32,267 nt of DNA from Eubacteriales bacterium. GTDB lineage: Bacteria > Bacillota > Clostridia > Oscillospirales > Butyricicoccaceae. The notes under the pieces are model-generated. The model was not told where the DNA came from, made no database searches, and was given only the letters and a program-made list of their open reading frames with translations. Shown in pieces: positions 6,774-13,784 of the stretch. Both the position numbers and the translations under genes were made by a program. The stretch spans positions 1 to 32,267 of the forward strand of contig JAUNSG010000021.1 in assembly GCA_030539335.1 (NCBI GenBank), in the 5' to 3' direction. Position 1 is the first letter of the stretch; each line of letters starts with the position of its first letter.

Positions 6774-8535
6774 TGTACGATATCAAATTTTCCAGCATTT
6801 TCCCCACGCATGTGGGGATGAACCGGCAATCGGCAGCGGCACAACAGTACGCTGTGAATTTTCCCCACGCATGTGGGGATGAACCGAAATACTGCACGAT
6901 TTCCGGCAGTAAGGCAAATTTTCCCCACGCATGTGGGGATGAACCGTTGTGAGGAACAGAATACATCAAAAGGAATCAATTTTCCCCACGCATGTGGGGA
7001 TGAACCGTCGCCCGGGTGTTATCACTACGTTTCGCCTGAATTTTCCCCACGCATGTGGGGATGAACCGAAGAGGAAAATAATTTTATAATGGCGAATATG
7101 ATTTTCCCCACGCATGTGGGGATGAACCGCGGGCGAAAGAATTGGGGATGGAAAACATAAGATTTTCCCCACGCATGTGGGGATGAACCGAATGCGAGAA
7201 TATGTCATTGAGGTCAATGCGGAATTTTCCCCACGCATGTGGGGATGAACCGCTGTTTCCGCTGTCGCGCAAGTACATCGACTTATTTTCCCCACGCATG
7301 TGGGGATGAACCGATCGGCTAATAGTGGATTGCAAATCGGCAATTATTTTCCCCACGCATGTGGGGATGAACCGAAAAGTAGTAAGAAGAGAGAAGGGAA
7401 GGACGCGATTTTCCCCACGCATGTGGGGATGAACCGGAAAACCAATTACGCTACAGCAGCTCTATGCAAATTTTCCCCACGCATGTGGGGATGAACCGCA
7501 AATGAGGAATGATACGCATTTCCGTGAGATATTTTCCCCACGCATGTGGGGATGAACCGAAAATCAGCACGTTTGGCGTTCCGGTGTATATATTTTCCCC
7601 ACGCATGTGGGGATGAACCGGAAGCGTGCCGCTTTTGCGCGATATGGGAATGATTTTCCCCACGCATGTGGGGATGAACCGTTGAAGCTGAATGTACGGT
7701 GGAAGGCTCGGAATTTTCCCCACGCATGTGGGGATGAACCGCAAATGAAAATTGGAGGCACTGCCTGCAAATGATTTTCCCCACGCATGTGGGGATGAAC
7801 CGGTGAGGGCAGAATGAGCGAATTCCGATTCGAGATTTTCCCCACGCATGTGGGGATGAACCGAAAAACAATGCGCGGCTCCGATGGATTCGTCTGATTT
7901 TCCCCACGCATGTGGGGATGAACCGCTCAGGATTGATGTTTTGATTGTGTTCGAACATTTTCCCCACGCATGTGGGGATGAACCGTTTTGCCATTTTTAT
8001 CATGCGCACGAGTGGATATTTTCCCCACGCATGTGGGGATGAACCGTATGTACCATGAAACTTGCTTCGATACAAACCATTTTCCCCACGCATGTGGGGA
8101 TGAACCGTCAAAAGAGGCCGCCAGAAACGCCGGGGAGTAATTTTCCCCACGCATATGGGGATGAACCGTCTGGGTGATGTGTTTCTTGGAAAATGCGACG
8201 ATTTTCCCCACGCATGTGGGGATGAACCGCTGCGAAACGCTGAAACCGTAGAGGAACGGCGATTTTCCCCACGCATGTGGGGATGAACCGGTGCACGATT
8301 ACTGATGTGTGGAAACCCCACTCATTTTCCCCACGCATGTGGGGATGAACCGCAGTCCGTCATAGCTGGCAGCTGTCGCCAGTCATTTTCCCTACGCATG
8401 TGGGGATGAACCGAATCCCCGCATCGCACCGTCATGCCCCTGCACATTTTCCCCACGCATGTGGGGATGAACCGGCTAACCTAAACGTCCGCGAATCAAA
8501 CAGCATATTTTCCCCACGTATGTGGGGCACAACAT
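6736..8535 (+). CRISPR. Type I-E CRISPR array, 30 repeats and 29 spacers, leaderless
   Basis: The repeat is 29 nt, begins ATTTTCCCCAC and ends GTGGGGATGAACCG, with a CCCCAC/GTGGGG hairpin around GCAT. This is the type I-E repeat family, and the ATGAACCG end is the crRNA 5' handle, so the array reads on the plus strand. Repeat starts run from 6736 to 8507. Of the spacers, 21 are 32 nt, five are 33 nt and three are 31 nt. Most repeats are identical; variants are repeat 24 (8140, one G to A), repeat 28 (8385, one C to T) and the last, repeat 30 (8507-8535), which has lost its 3' end (GTGGGGCACAACAT). Degeneration at the right end marks it as the trailer. The left, leader-proximal end abuts a protein-coding gene with no AT-rich leader. 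No spacer is visibly duplicated; targets are unknown. Confidence 0.98.
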
Positions 8536-8555
8536 CAACGAAAGGAAGGAACAAC

Positions 8556-9479
8556 GTGAAAAATCTTCAAGAATTACCTAAATTGCGGGATAGTATTTCT
8601 TATTTGTATGTAGAACATGCGATTATTGAACAGAACGATGCCGCAATTGTAGCGATTAGAAAAGAAGGACGAGTGCCAATTCCGATTGCAGCAATGACTT
8701 GTCTGCTTCTCGGACCGGGAATTAATATTACGCATGCAGCGATCCGTGCTATCTGTGAAAATGGCTGTATGGCAATCTGGTGTGGAGAAGGAGTGGGACG
8801 ATTTTATGCTGCGGGTATGGGAGAAACGCGAAGTGCAAAAAATCTCCTGATTCAAGCGAAAGCTTGTATGGACGATGCGATGCATTTGGAGGTAGCAAAA
8901 AGGATGTATGCATTTCGCTTTTCGAAGATAGATGTTTCAAACAAGACATTGCAGCAATTACGAGGGATGGAGGGCATTCGCGTCAGAAAAGCATATGAAC
9001 TGGCGGGGAAAGCTGCGGGGATAAACTGGAAAAAGCGTTCTTATAAAAGTGATGATTGGGAAAAATCAGACCCAATCAACCAGGCTTTATCAGAAGGAAA
9101 TGCTTTATTATATGGTATTTGTCATGCGGCAATTGTATCCTTGGGATACTCTGCGGGATTAGGTTTTATTCACACGGGCAAACAACTCTCTTTCGTCTAT
9201 GATATTGCTGATTTATACAAAGCAGAGACCACAATACCGGCCGCATTTGAAGTGGTAAAAAAGGGTGGAGATTTGTCTAAGGAAATGAGAATTTGTTGTC
9301 GCAAATACTTTGCCAGGATCCATTTACTTGATCGAATTGCGCAGGACATTGCATGGATATTGCAAGGGGATGACAAAGAGCAGCATGAAAATGCGGCTGG
9401 AGCAGGAACTTTGTGGGGAGAGGATGGAAATATCATGCGTGGCGGCAGGAATTATGCAGGATGGGAGGACGAGAAGTGA
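8556..9479 (+). CDS. cas1: CRISPR-associated endonuclease Cas1, type I-E
   Basis: This 307-residue protein is the integrase subunit that inserts new spacers together with Cas2. The GTG start at 8556 follows AAAGGAAGGA at good spacing and gives MKNLQELPKL, the normal opening of type I-E Cas1. An upstream in-frame ATG at 8400 only extends the frame back through repeats and is rejected. Catalytic residues match E. coli Cas1 Glu141, His208 and Asp221: Glu139 (RGMEGIRVR), His206 (GFIHTGK) and Asp216/Asp219 (FVYDIADLYK). The gene appears functional. It begins 20 bases after the last degenerate repeat with no room for a normal promoter, so it is probably transcribed through the array. Its stop overlaps the start of cas2. 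Confidence 0.95.
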   Translation: MKNLQELPKLRDSISYLYVEHAIIEQNDAAIVAIRKEGRVPIPIAAMTCLLLGPGINITHAAIRAICENGCMAIWCGEGVGRFYAAGMGETRSAKNLLIQAKACMDDAMHLEVAKRMYAFRFSKIDVSNKTLQQLRGMEGIRVRKAYELAGKAAGINWKKRSYKSDDWEKSDPINQALSEGNALLYGICHAAIVSLGYSAGLGFIHTGKQLSFVYDIADLYKAETTIPAAFEVVKKGGDLSKEMRICCRKYFARIHLLDRIAQDIAWILQGDDKEQHENAAGAGTLWGEDGNIMRGGRNYAGWEDEK

Positions 9480-9754
9480 CTGTTATTATCATGGATTGTG
9501 CACCAGAATCCATTCGTGGTGAACTGACGCGATGGTTTTTGGAGTTGAAACCAGGGGTCTTTGTCGGAAAAGTGAATGTAAAAATTCGTGAATTGTTATG
9601 GGAACGAATCTGCCAGACAGAACGTGCGCGGGGTGCAGTCATGGTGTATGATGTCAGCAATGAGCAAGGCTTTGAAATGAAAATCTATGGGGAACCCAAG
9701 AGGCAGGTCGTTGATTTTGAAGGAGTCCAGCTGATCCAATTGGTAAAGGAATAG
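9476..9754 (+). CDS. cas2: CRISPR-associated protein Cas2, type I-E
   Basis: The product is a 92-residue Cas2 of the type I-E (CasD/Cas2e) form, which bridges two Cas1 dimers in the spacer-acquisition complex. The GTG start overlaps the cas1 stop (GTGA), with GGGAGG upstream at 9463-9468. The sequence MTVIIMDCAPESIRGELTRW, then GVFVGKVNVKIRELLWERI and GAVMVYDVSNEQGFEMKIYG, follows the family's ferredoxin-like fold. The C-terminal strand (VVDFEGVQLIQLVKE) matches the part that contacts Cas1. Both adaptation genes look intact, but no cas3, cas8e, cse2, cas7, cas5 or cas6e lies in the window. Confidence 0.93.
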   Translation: MTVIIMDCAPESIRGELTRWFLELKPGVFVGKVNVKIRELLWERICQTERARGAVMVYDVSNEQGFEMKIYGEPKRQVVDFEGVQLIQLVKE

Positions 9755-9818
9755 AATGAATCTTCCCAATGTGCTCTTTCGCTCGCAGATACCCCCTTGA
9801 ACGAAAGGCAACAATGTG

Positions 9819-9833
9819 GTAAAATCGTTTTAC
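9819..9833. promoter_or_regulatory. Palindrome upstream of ROK gene, candidate operator
   Basis: GTAAAA-TCG-TTTTAC is a perfect 6-bp inverted repeat just before the ROK gene. A related sequence, GTAAAA-GCG-ATTTAT, occurs at 11171-11185 in the promoter of the next gene, suggesting one regulator binds both. Confidence 0.5.
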
Positions 9834-9849
9834 TAATTCGAGGCGATAG

Positions 9850-11031
9850 ATGGTGGAGATGATTATGTCAAAAACAGTGGGAATGAATAATGACACGTTG
9901 AAACGACGCAACCGCGGGCTGATTCTACAATTAATCGCAACTGGAACATGCTCCTCGAGAATTGAAATTGCAAGACGAATTGGTCTCTCGAAAATGTCGG
10001 TATCTAATGTAGTGGCAGAATATATGGAACAGGGTTTTGTTCGGGAAGAGAGCAGTATTGCAGTGAAGGGAGTGGGACGAAATCCGGTCAGTTTGCGTAT
10101 TTCGCCTGATGCGCCTGGTATGATTGGATTATATGTATTCCGTGAGGAATGTGTGGCGTTGCTGTGTGACTTACAGTTGAATATTCTGGATGAATACCGT
10201 GTCACATTAAATTCGGAAAATGCACAGCGTCTGGACGAGCTGATATGCTATGCGGTCGATCAGGTTATGCCCAAAACAAAAAAAGTATTGGGGATTGGTA
10301 TCGGTTCGATTGGACCGATCGATCTGAAACAAAAAACGATTCTTGCACCGCCCAATTTCTTTGGCATTCATGATTTTTCGATCGCAGAGCAATTGCAGAA
10401 AGAATTTGATTTGCCAGCCTTTTTGGATAGCCAATACAATTGTGCCGCGCTCGCTGAAAAATACTATGGAGCGGCAAAGCTGTTTCAAGATTTTATTTTT
10501 GTAGGCATTTCAAATGGTATTGGTTCTGGCATTGTTTCAGACGGGGAAATTTTGCGAAATCAAAGCGGCTTTACCAGTGAGCTCGGACATATGAGCATCG
10601 ATTGGCGCGGAAATCTGTGCAGTTGTGGAAATCGCGGTTGTCTGGAAACTTATGCCGGGACTAGGGTGATGGAGCAGAAGTTACGGCAGGCCACGGGAAA
10701 AGCTTTGTGTTTTCGCGAATTCTGTGAATTAGCGGAAGATGCGGAAAATGATGTGATTCATGAGATTTTTGTGCAGATGGCAGATGCATTGAGCTGTGCA
10801 TTGATTAATGTGGTGAATCTGTTAAATCCGCAGACGATTATCATTGGACACGAGGGTGATTATTTGCCAGAGTACTATCTCAAGCACATCGAAACTTATT
10901 TGAATCGGAATAAGCTGGTGCAGGATGCAGGGTATATTCGCGTGATGAAATCCGCCTTTGGTGCCAGCACACAGGTTATAGGCAGTGCATGCAGTTTATT
11001 AGCGCATGTTTTTCAAGGGGATTTTATCTAA
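9850..11031 (+). CDS. ROK-family transcriptional regulator
   Basis: This 393-residue protein has an N-terminal winged helix-turn-helix (about residues 18-75; SRIEIARRIGLSKMSVSNVV) joined to a ROK sugar-kinase-like domain (about 90-385). The structural zinc motif CSCGNRGCLETYAG lies at about 257-270 and is preceded by SELGHMSI, the family's His. An Asp in the sugar site (DSQYNCAALAE) is present. XylR/NagC-type proteins of this class bind a sugar or sugar phosphate and release DNA. Either ATG 9850 (after GAGGCG) or ATG 9865 (after GGTGGAG) could be the start; the difference is five residues. Palindromes upstream of this gene and inside the promoter of the alcohol dehydrogenase suggest it controls both. 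The ligand is unknown. Confidence 0.92.
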   Translation: MVEMIMSKTVGMNNDTLKRRNRGLILQLIATGTCSSRIEIARRIGLSKMSVSNVVAEYMEQGFVREESSIAVKGVGRNPVSLRISPDAPGMIGLYVFREECVALLCDLQLNILDEYRVTLNSENAQRLDELICYAVDQVMPKTKKVLGIGIGSIGPIDLKQKTILAPPNFFGIHDFSIAEQLQKEFDLPAFLDSQYNCAALAEKYYGAAKLFQDFIFVGISNGIGSGIVSDGEILRNQSGFTSELGHMSIDWRGNLCSCGNRGCLETYAGTRVMEQKLRQATGKALCFREFCELAEDAENDVIHEIFVQMADALSCALINVVNLLNPQTIIIGHEGDYLPEYYLKHIETYLNRNKLVQDAGYIRVMKSAFGASTQVIGSACSLLAHVFQGDFI

Positions 11032-11050
11032 GGACTGTCTAAAAATAGTA

Positions 11051-11095
11051 TGGTCTGCGCTTCCGGGGAGACACGGGGCGTCAGGCCATTTTTTT
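11051..11095 (+). terminator. Rho-independent terminator after the ROK gene
   Basis: TGGTCTG-CGC pairs with GCG-TCAGGCCA with one bulge across a G-rich loop, followed by seven T residues (11089-11095). It lies 20 bases after the ROK stop codon and separates this gene from the dehydrogenase promoter. Confidence 0.75.
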
Positions 11096-11129
11096 CAGGA
11101 AAAATTTTTTAAATATTAGTAAAAAGGAT

Positions 11130-11185
11130 TGACAAATTAAAACTCATACGCTATATTATATATAATAAAAGTAAAAGCGATTTAT
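11130..11185 (+). promoter_or_regulatory. Promoter of the alcohol dehydrogenase with candidate operator
   Basis: TTGACA (11130-11135) and TATATT (11153-11158) are spaced by 17 bases, a near-consensus sigma-A promoter. The ROK-like half-palindrome GTAAAA-GCG-ATTTAT at 11171-11185 falls just after the expected transcription start, a classic repressor position. A ribosome site (AGGAGGAA) lies at 11190-11197. Confidence 0.72.
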
Positions 11186-11204
11186 TAATAGGAGGAATGA
11201 GCGT

Positions 11205-12389
11205 ATGTTTAACTTTGATTATTTTACCCCAACAAAGGTAGTATTTGGAAGAGAGACAGAGCTCCGCGTTGGAGAATTGGTCAAGCAGCAGAATAAGAGC
11301 AAAGCGCTGATTCATTATGGCGGCGGCAGTGTTGTTCGATCTGGTCTTCTGGATCGAGTGAAAAAGTCTCTGGATGCACAGCGGATTGAATATGTAGAAT
11401 TGGGCGGTGTCGTTCCAAATCCGAGATTGTCCTTGGTGTACGAGGGGATTGAACTGGCAAAGCGTGAGTGTGTGGATTTCATACTTGCGGTTGGCGGCGG
11501 CAGTGCAATTGATTCGGCCAAAGCAATTGGGTATGGTGTTGCCAACGAAGGGGATGTCTGGGATTTTTATGAGCACACTCGGACAGCCTCAGCTTGTCTC
11601 CCCATTGGCGTTGTTCTGACCATTGCGGCAACTGGCAGTGAGATGAGCAATGGTTCTGTTATTACAAAGGATAAGGGAATGGTAAAGCGGGCATACGACG
11701 ATGATCTGGCACGGCCGGTATTTGCGATCATGAATCCAGAGCTGACGATGACATTGCCGGATTATCAGACGGCATGCGGGTGTACGGATATTTTGATGCA
11801 CACGATGGAACGTTATTTTACGTCGGGTGGCAACATGGAGGTCACCGACAGCATAGCGGAAGCCCTGATGCGTACGGTAATAAAGAATGCACGCATCCTG
11901 CGAAATGATCCACAAGATTATGACGCACGTGCAGAAATCATGTGGGCTGGCAGTTTGTCGCACAATGGACTGACAGGTTGCGGCAATGACGGGGGTGATT
12001 TTGCAACTCACATGTTGGAGCATGAGATTGGCGGGATGTTCGATGTGGCACATGGTGCAGGACTAGCGGCTGTATGGGGAAGCTGGGCACGGTACGTGCT
12101 GGGTGACTGCCTGCCTCGATTCCACCGGTTTGCCGTCAATGTAATGGGGATTGCAGAAGAGGGCAGTGCGGAGGAGATTGCACGCAAGGGAATTGCGCGC
12201 ATGGAGGACTTCTATCGATCCATTGGTATGCCGACCACGCTCAAGGAATTAGGGATTTCTCCCACACAGGAGCAGATGGCTGAGATGGCACGGGGGTGTG
12301 CGGCAGCCTGTGGTGGAAGCCAGGGATCGGCGAAGGTTTTATATGAGGAAGATATGCTGCGCATTTATCACATGGCGAATGACCGGTAA
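11205..12389 (+). CDS. Iron-containing alcohol dehydrogenase (butanol dehydrogenase-like)
   Basis: The product is a 394-residue group III alcohol dehydrogenase, probably reducing an aldehyde to an alcohol with NAD(P)H, as BdhA/YqhD enzymes do. It opens MFNFDYFTPTKVVFG, the usual start of this subfamily. GGGSAIDSAKAIG (about residues 94-106) binds the dinucleotide and TIAATGSEMSNGSVI is the conserved central block. Metal ligands lie in CTDILMHTMERYF (Asp, His) and LEHEIGGMFDVAHGAGLA (two His). Length is typical. It has its own strong promoter and is followed by a terminator, so it is monocistronic. The ROK-like operator suggests control by a sugar-derived signal. Substrate cannot be read from the sequence. 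Confidence 0.93.
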   Translation: MFNFDYFTPTKVVFGRETELRVGELVKQQNKSKALIHYGGGSVVRSGLLDRVKKSLDAQRIEYVELGGVVPNPRLSLVYEGIELAKRECVDFILAVGGGSAIDSAKAIGYGVANEGDVWDFYEHTRTASACLPIGVVLTIAATGSEMSNGSVITKDKGMVKRAYDDDLARPVFAIMNPELTMTLPDYQTACGCTDILMHTMERYFTSGGNMEVTDSIAEALMRTVIKNARILRNDPQDYDARAEIMWAGSLSHNGLTGCGNDGGDFATHMLEHEIGGMFDVAHGAGLAAVWGSWARYVLGDCLPRFHRFAVNVMGIAEEGSAEEIARKGIARMEDFYRSIGMPTTLKELGISPTQEQMAEMARGCAAACGGSQGSAKVLYEEDMLRIYHMANDR

Positions 12390-12462
12390 GGAGGGATCAC
12401 AGATCTCAAGGCGATAGTATCCAATGTAGTGTATTCCTTTCAAAGTACAACGATAAAAGGAA

Positions 12463-12509
12463 AACAGGCTGTCCGGCAGAACAAAGGATTGTTCGCGAGA
12501 TAGCCTGTT
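12463..12509. terminator. Bidirectional terminator between the dehydrogenase and Rrf2 genes
   Basis: AACAGGCT (12463-12470) pairs with AGCCTGTT (12502-12509), with a second inner stem GAACA/TGTTC. CTCTTTTTC follows on the plus strand and TTTTCCTTTTATC on the minus strand. It sits between converging genes. Confidence 0.65.
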
Positions 12510-12531
12510 CTCTTTTTCACATTCGACTCGA

Positions 12532-12966
12532 TCAGGGTTTATCCTTCTCTGTTGCGTACATCTGATCGAGAAGGGACTGGAGTGTCACAGAACGCATACT
12601 ATTTTCCATGGCAAGCTTGACAGAGGCCAGTTTGTCATCCAGCAGAGCGTGTACATTTTTTCCGATTGGACATTCCGGATTTGGATTTTCATGAAAATGG
12701 AAAAGATCTTCCTCTGTTTCCACAGCTTCAAAAACATCCAGCATGGTAATATCTTTCGGATCTTTTGCGAGAGAAGCACCGCCGACGCCGGCTTCTACTG
12801 TGACAAGCCCGGCCGACTTTAATTTTTGTAAGATATTCCGTATGATCACTGGGTTGACATTCACGCTGCCTGCGAGAAAGGTGGACGTGGTTTTATATTC
12901 ATTTTTGAAATTTTCGATACAGAGCATGGTATGTATCGCAATCGTGAGTCTGGAAGAGAATTGCAT
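12532..12966 (-). CDS. Rrf2-family transcriptional regulator
   Basis: This 144-residue protein has the Rrf2 winged helix (MQFSSRLTIAIHTMLCI, then VNPVIIRNILQKLKSAGLV, then a GVGGASLAKDPKDITMLDVF wing and dimer helix). The three-cysteine iron-sulphur motif of IscR/NsrR is absent: only one Cys (ECPIG) is in the usual loop, so it is more like the YwnA/YwgB-type members that sense something else, perhaps redox or electrophiles through that Cys. GGAGGAAAC before the ATG is a strong ribosome site. Its promoter carries GATGTAA-N9-TTACAAC (plus-strand reading), almost identical to a palindrome in the promoter of the PNPOx-fold gene at 17648. Self-control and control of that gene are inferred. Confidence 0.9.
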   Translation of the reverse strand: MQFSSRLTIAIHTMLCIENFKNEYKTTSTFLAGSVNVNPVIIRNILQKLKSAGLVTVEAGVGGASLAKDPKDITMLDVFEAVETEEDLFHFHENPNPECPIGKNVHALLDDKLASVKLAMENSMRSVTLQSLLDQMYATEKDKP

Positions 12967-12992
12967 TGTGTTTCCTCCGCATTTTTTTGGAT

Positions 12993-13031
12993 ATTATATC
13001 ATTTTCAAGATGTAAAAGCAATGGTTACAAC
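12993..13031 (-). promoter_or_regulatory. Rrf2 gene promoter with GTTGTAA-N9-TTACAWC operator
   Basis: On the minus strand TTGCTT (13021-13016) and TATAAT (12998-12993) are 17 bases apart. The near-palindrome GTTGTAA-N9-TTACATC (13031-13009) is centred on the -35 box, so bound protein would block RNA polymerase. The same 23-nt pattern is at 17546-17568. Confidence 0.72.
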
Positions 13032-13145
13032 TTGCCTGACAGTGCGAGACGCTTTCACAGCAATGGTAGTTTCTCTCATACTACGTAGATTTAAACGGTA
13101 TGGCTGATCGCTTTTCCATTTTTACGGGGCAGAAAAATAGTAGAA

Positions 13146-13190
13146 AAACCTCCTGGAGTTATCGTAATTACGAAAAACAACAGGAGGTTT
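13146..13190 (-). terminator. Terminator of the HxlR gene
   Basis: AAACCTCCTG and CAGGAGGTTT (13146-13155, 13181-13190) form a perfect 10-bp stem with an inner GTAATTAC palindrome. On the minus strand the stem is followed by a T-rich run. It starts 12 bases past the HxlR stop. Confidence 0.8.
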
Positions 13191-13201
13191 GCTTTAGCGT
13201 T

Positions 13202-13570
13202 TTATTTAGTGGAACAATCCAGACTGTGTTCCGTTCCCCATTTAATAATTTCGTAGCAGACCGGCAGGAGGCTTCTTCCTTTTTCTGTTGGCATATATTC
13301 TACGCGGGGAGGGATTTCGTTGTATTGTATGCGGGTAATCAGTCCCCACGATTCTAAGTTGCGAAGCGCCGATGTCAATACGCTGTTTGTGATATTGGGG
13401 ATTCGTTTTTTATATTCTCCGAACCGCAAAACATCTGCCCGACATACCTCCAGCATGATTTGCAGTTCCCATTTCCCATGCAGCAGGGGGACAATACCAT
13501 CCACACGTGCTTTCTGTTCGGGAACATCCAAAACAGCATTGATTTCGCTCATCATTTCTTCTGGAGTCAT
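13202..13570 (-). CDS. HxlR-family transcriptional regulator
   Basis: This 122-residue protein is a single winged helix-turn-helix of the HxlR (MarR-like, DUF24) family. PLLHGKWELQIMLEVCRADVLRF is the first conserved block. The recognition helix is in ITNSVLTSALRNLESWGLITR, and the wing carries EIPPRVEYMPTEKGRSL, the family's VEY-x-L/M-T-x-x-G signature. Two Cys residues (CRADVL and PVCYEI) could sense oxidants or electrophiles, as in YodB/HypR relatives, but the usual N-terminal sensing Cys is not present. It is divergent from the ABC exporter pair, and an inverted repeat lies at that promoter, so it most likely represses or activates the exporter. Confidence 0.9.
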   Translation of the reverse strand: MTPEEMMSEINAVLDVPEQKARVDGIVPLLHGKWELQIMLEVCRADVLRFGEYKKRIPNITNSVLTSALRNLESWGLITRIQYNEIPPRVEYMPTEKGRSLLPVCYEIIKWGTEHSLDCSTK

Positions 13571-13731
13571 TCCGATGTACCTCCCATCGTATTAGTAGCT
13601 TTCCGCATACTTAGTCGGTTTGAACTGCGTACTTGATCGCTTTTTACTACCGTGATACGATTATAAAGATAAATTAATTTACTGTCAAGGAGGTGCTGAG
13701 TTTGAATCAAACCGAAGCACACACTTTTTGC

Positions 13732-13766
13732 TATAATATTCCTGCCGCATCTGAGCAGGGAATATT
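13732..13766 (+). promoter_or_regulatory. Exporter promoter -10 and inverted-repeat operator
   Basis: TATAAT at 13732-13737 is a consensus -10; no good -35 lies 17 bases upstream. AATATTCC-TGC (13735-13745) and GCAGGGAATATT (13755-13766) form an inverted repeat with one extra base, covering the -10 and the start site. A divergent HxlR gene makes it the likely binding protein. Confidence 0.5.
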
Positions 13767-13784
13767 TCTCATGAGGGCCGACAT

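Noticed and set aside
6652..8338. Open frames on both strands through 6.6-8.4 kb encoding repeats such as SSPHAWGK, RFIPTCVGK and PHMRGEN
   Set aside because: These are translations of the CRISPR repeat and spacers in six frames, a well-known source of false hypothetical proteins; no ribosome sites or conserved starts.
8400..8555. A 52-codon N-terminal extension of Cas1 beginning at ATG 8400
   Set aside because: It reads through repeats 28-30. The GTG at 8556 has a proper ribosome site and gives the normal type I-E Cas1 length.
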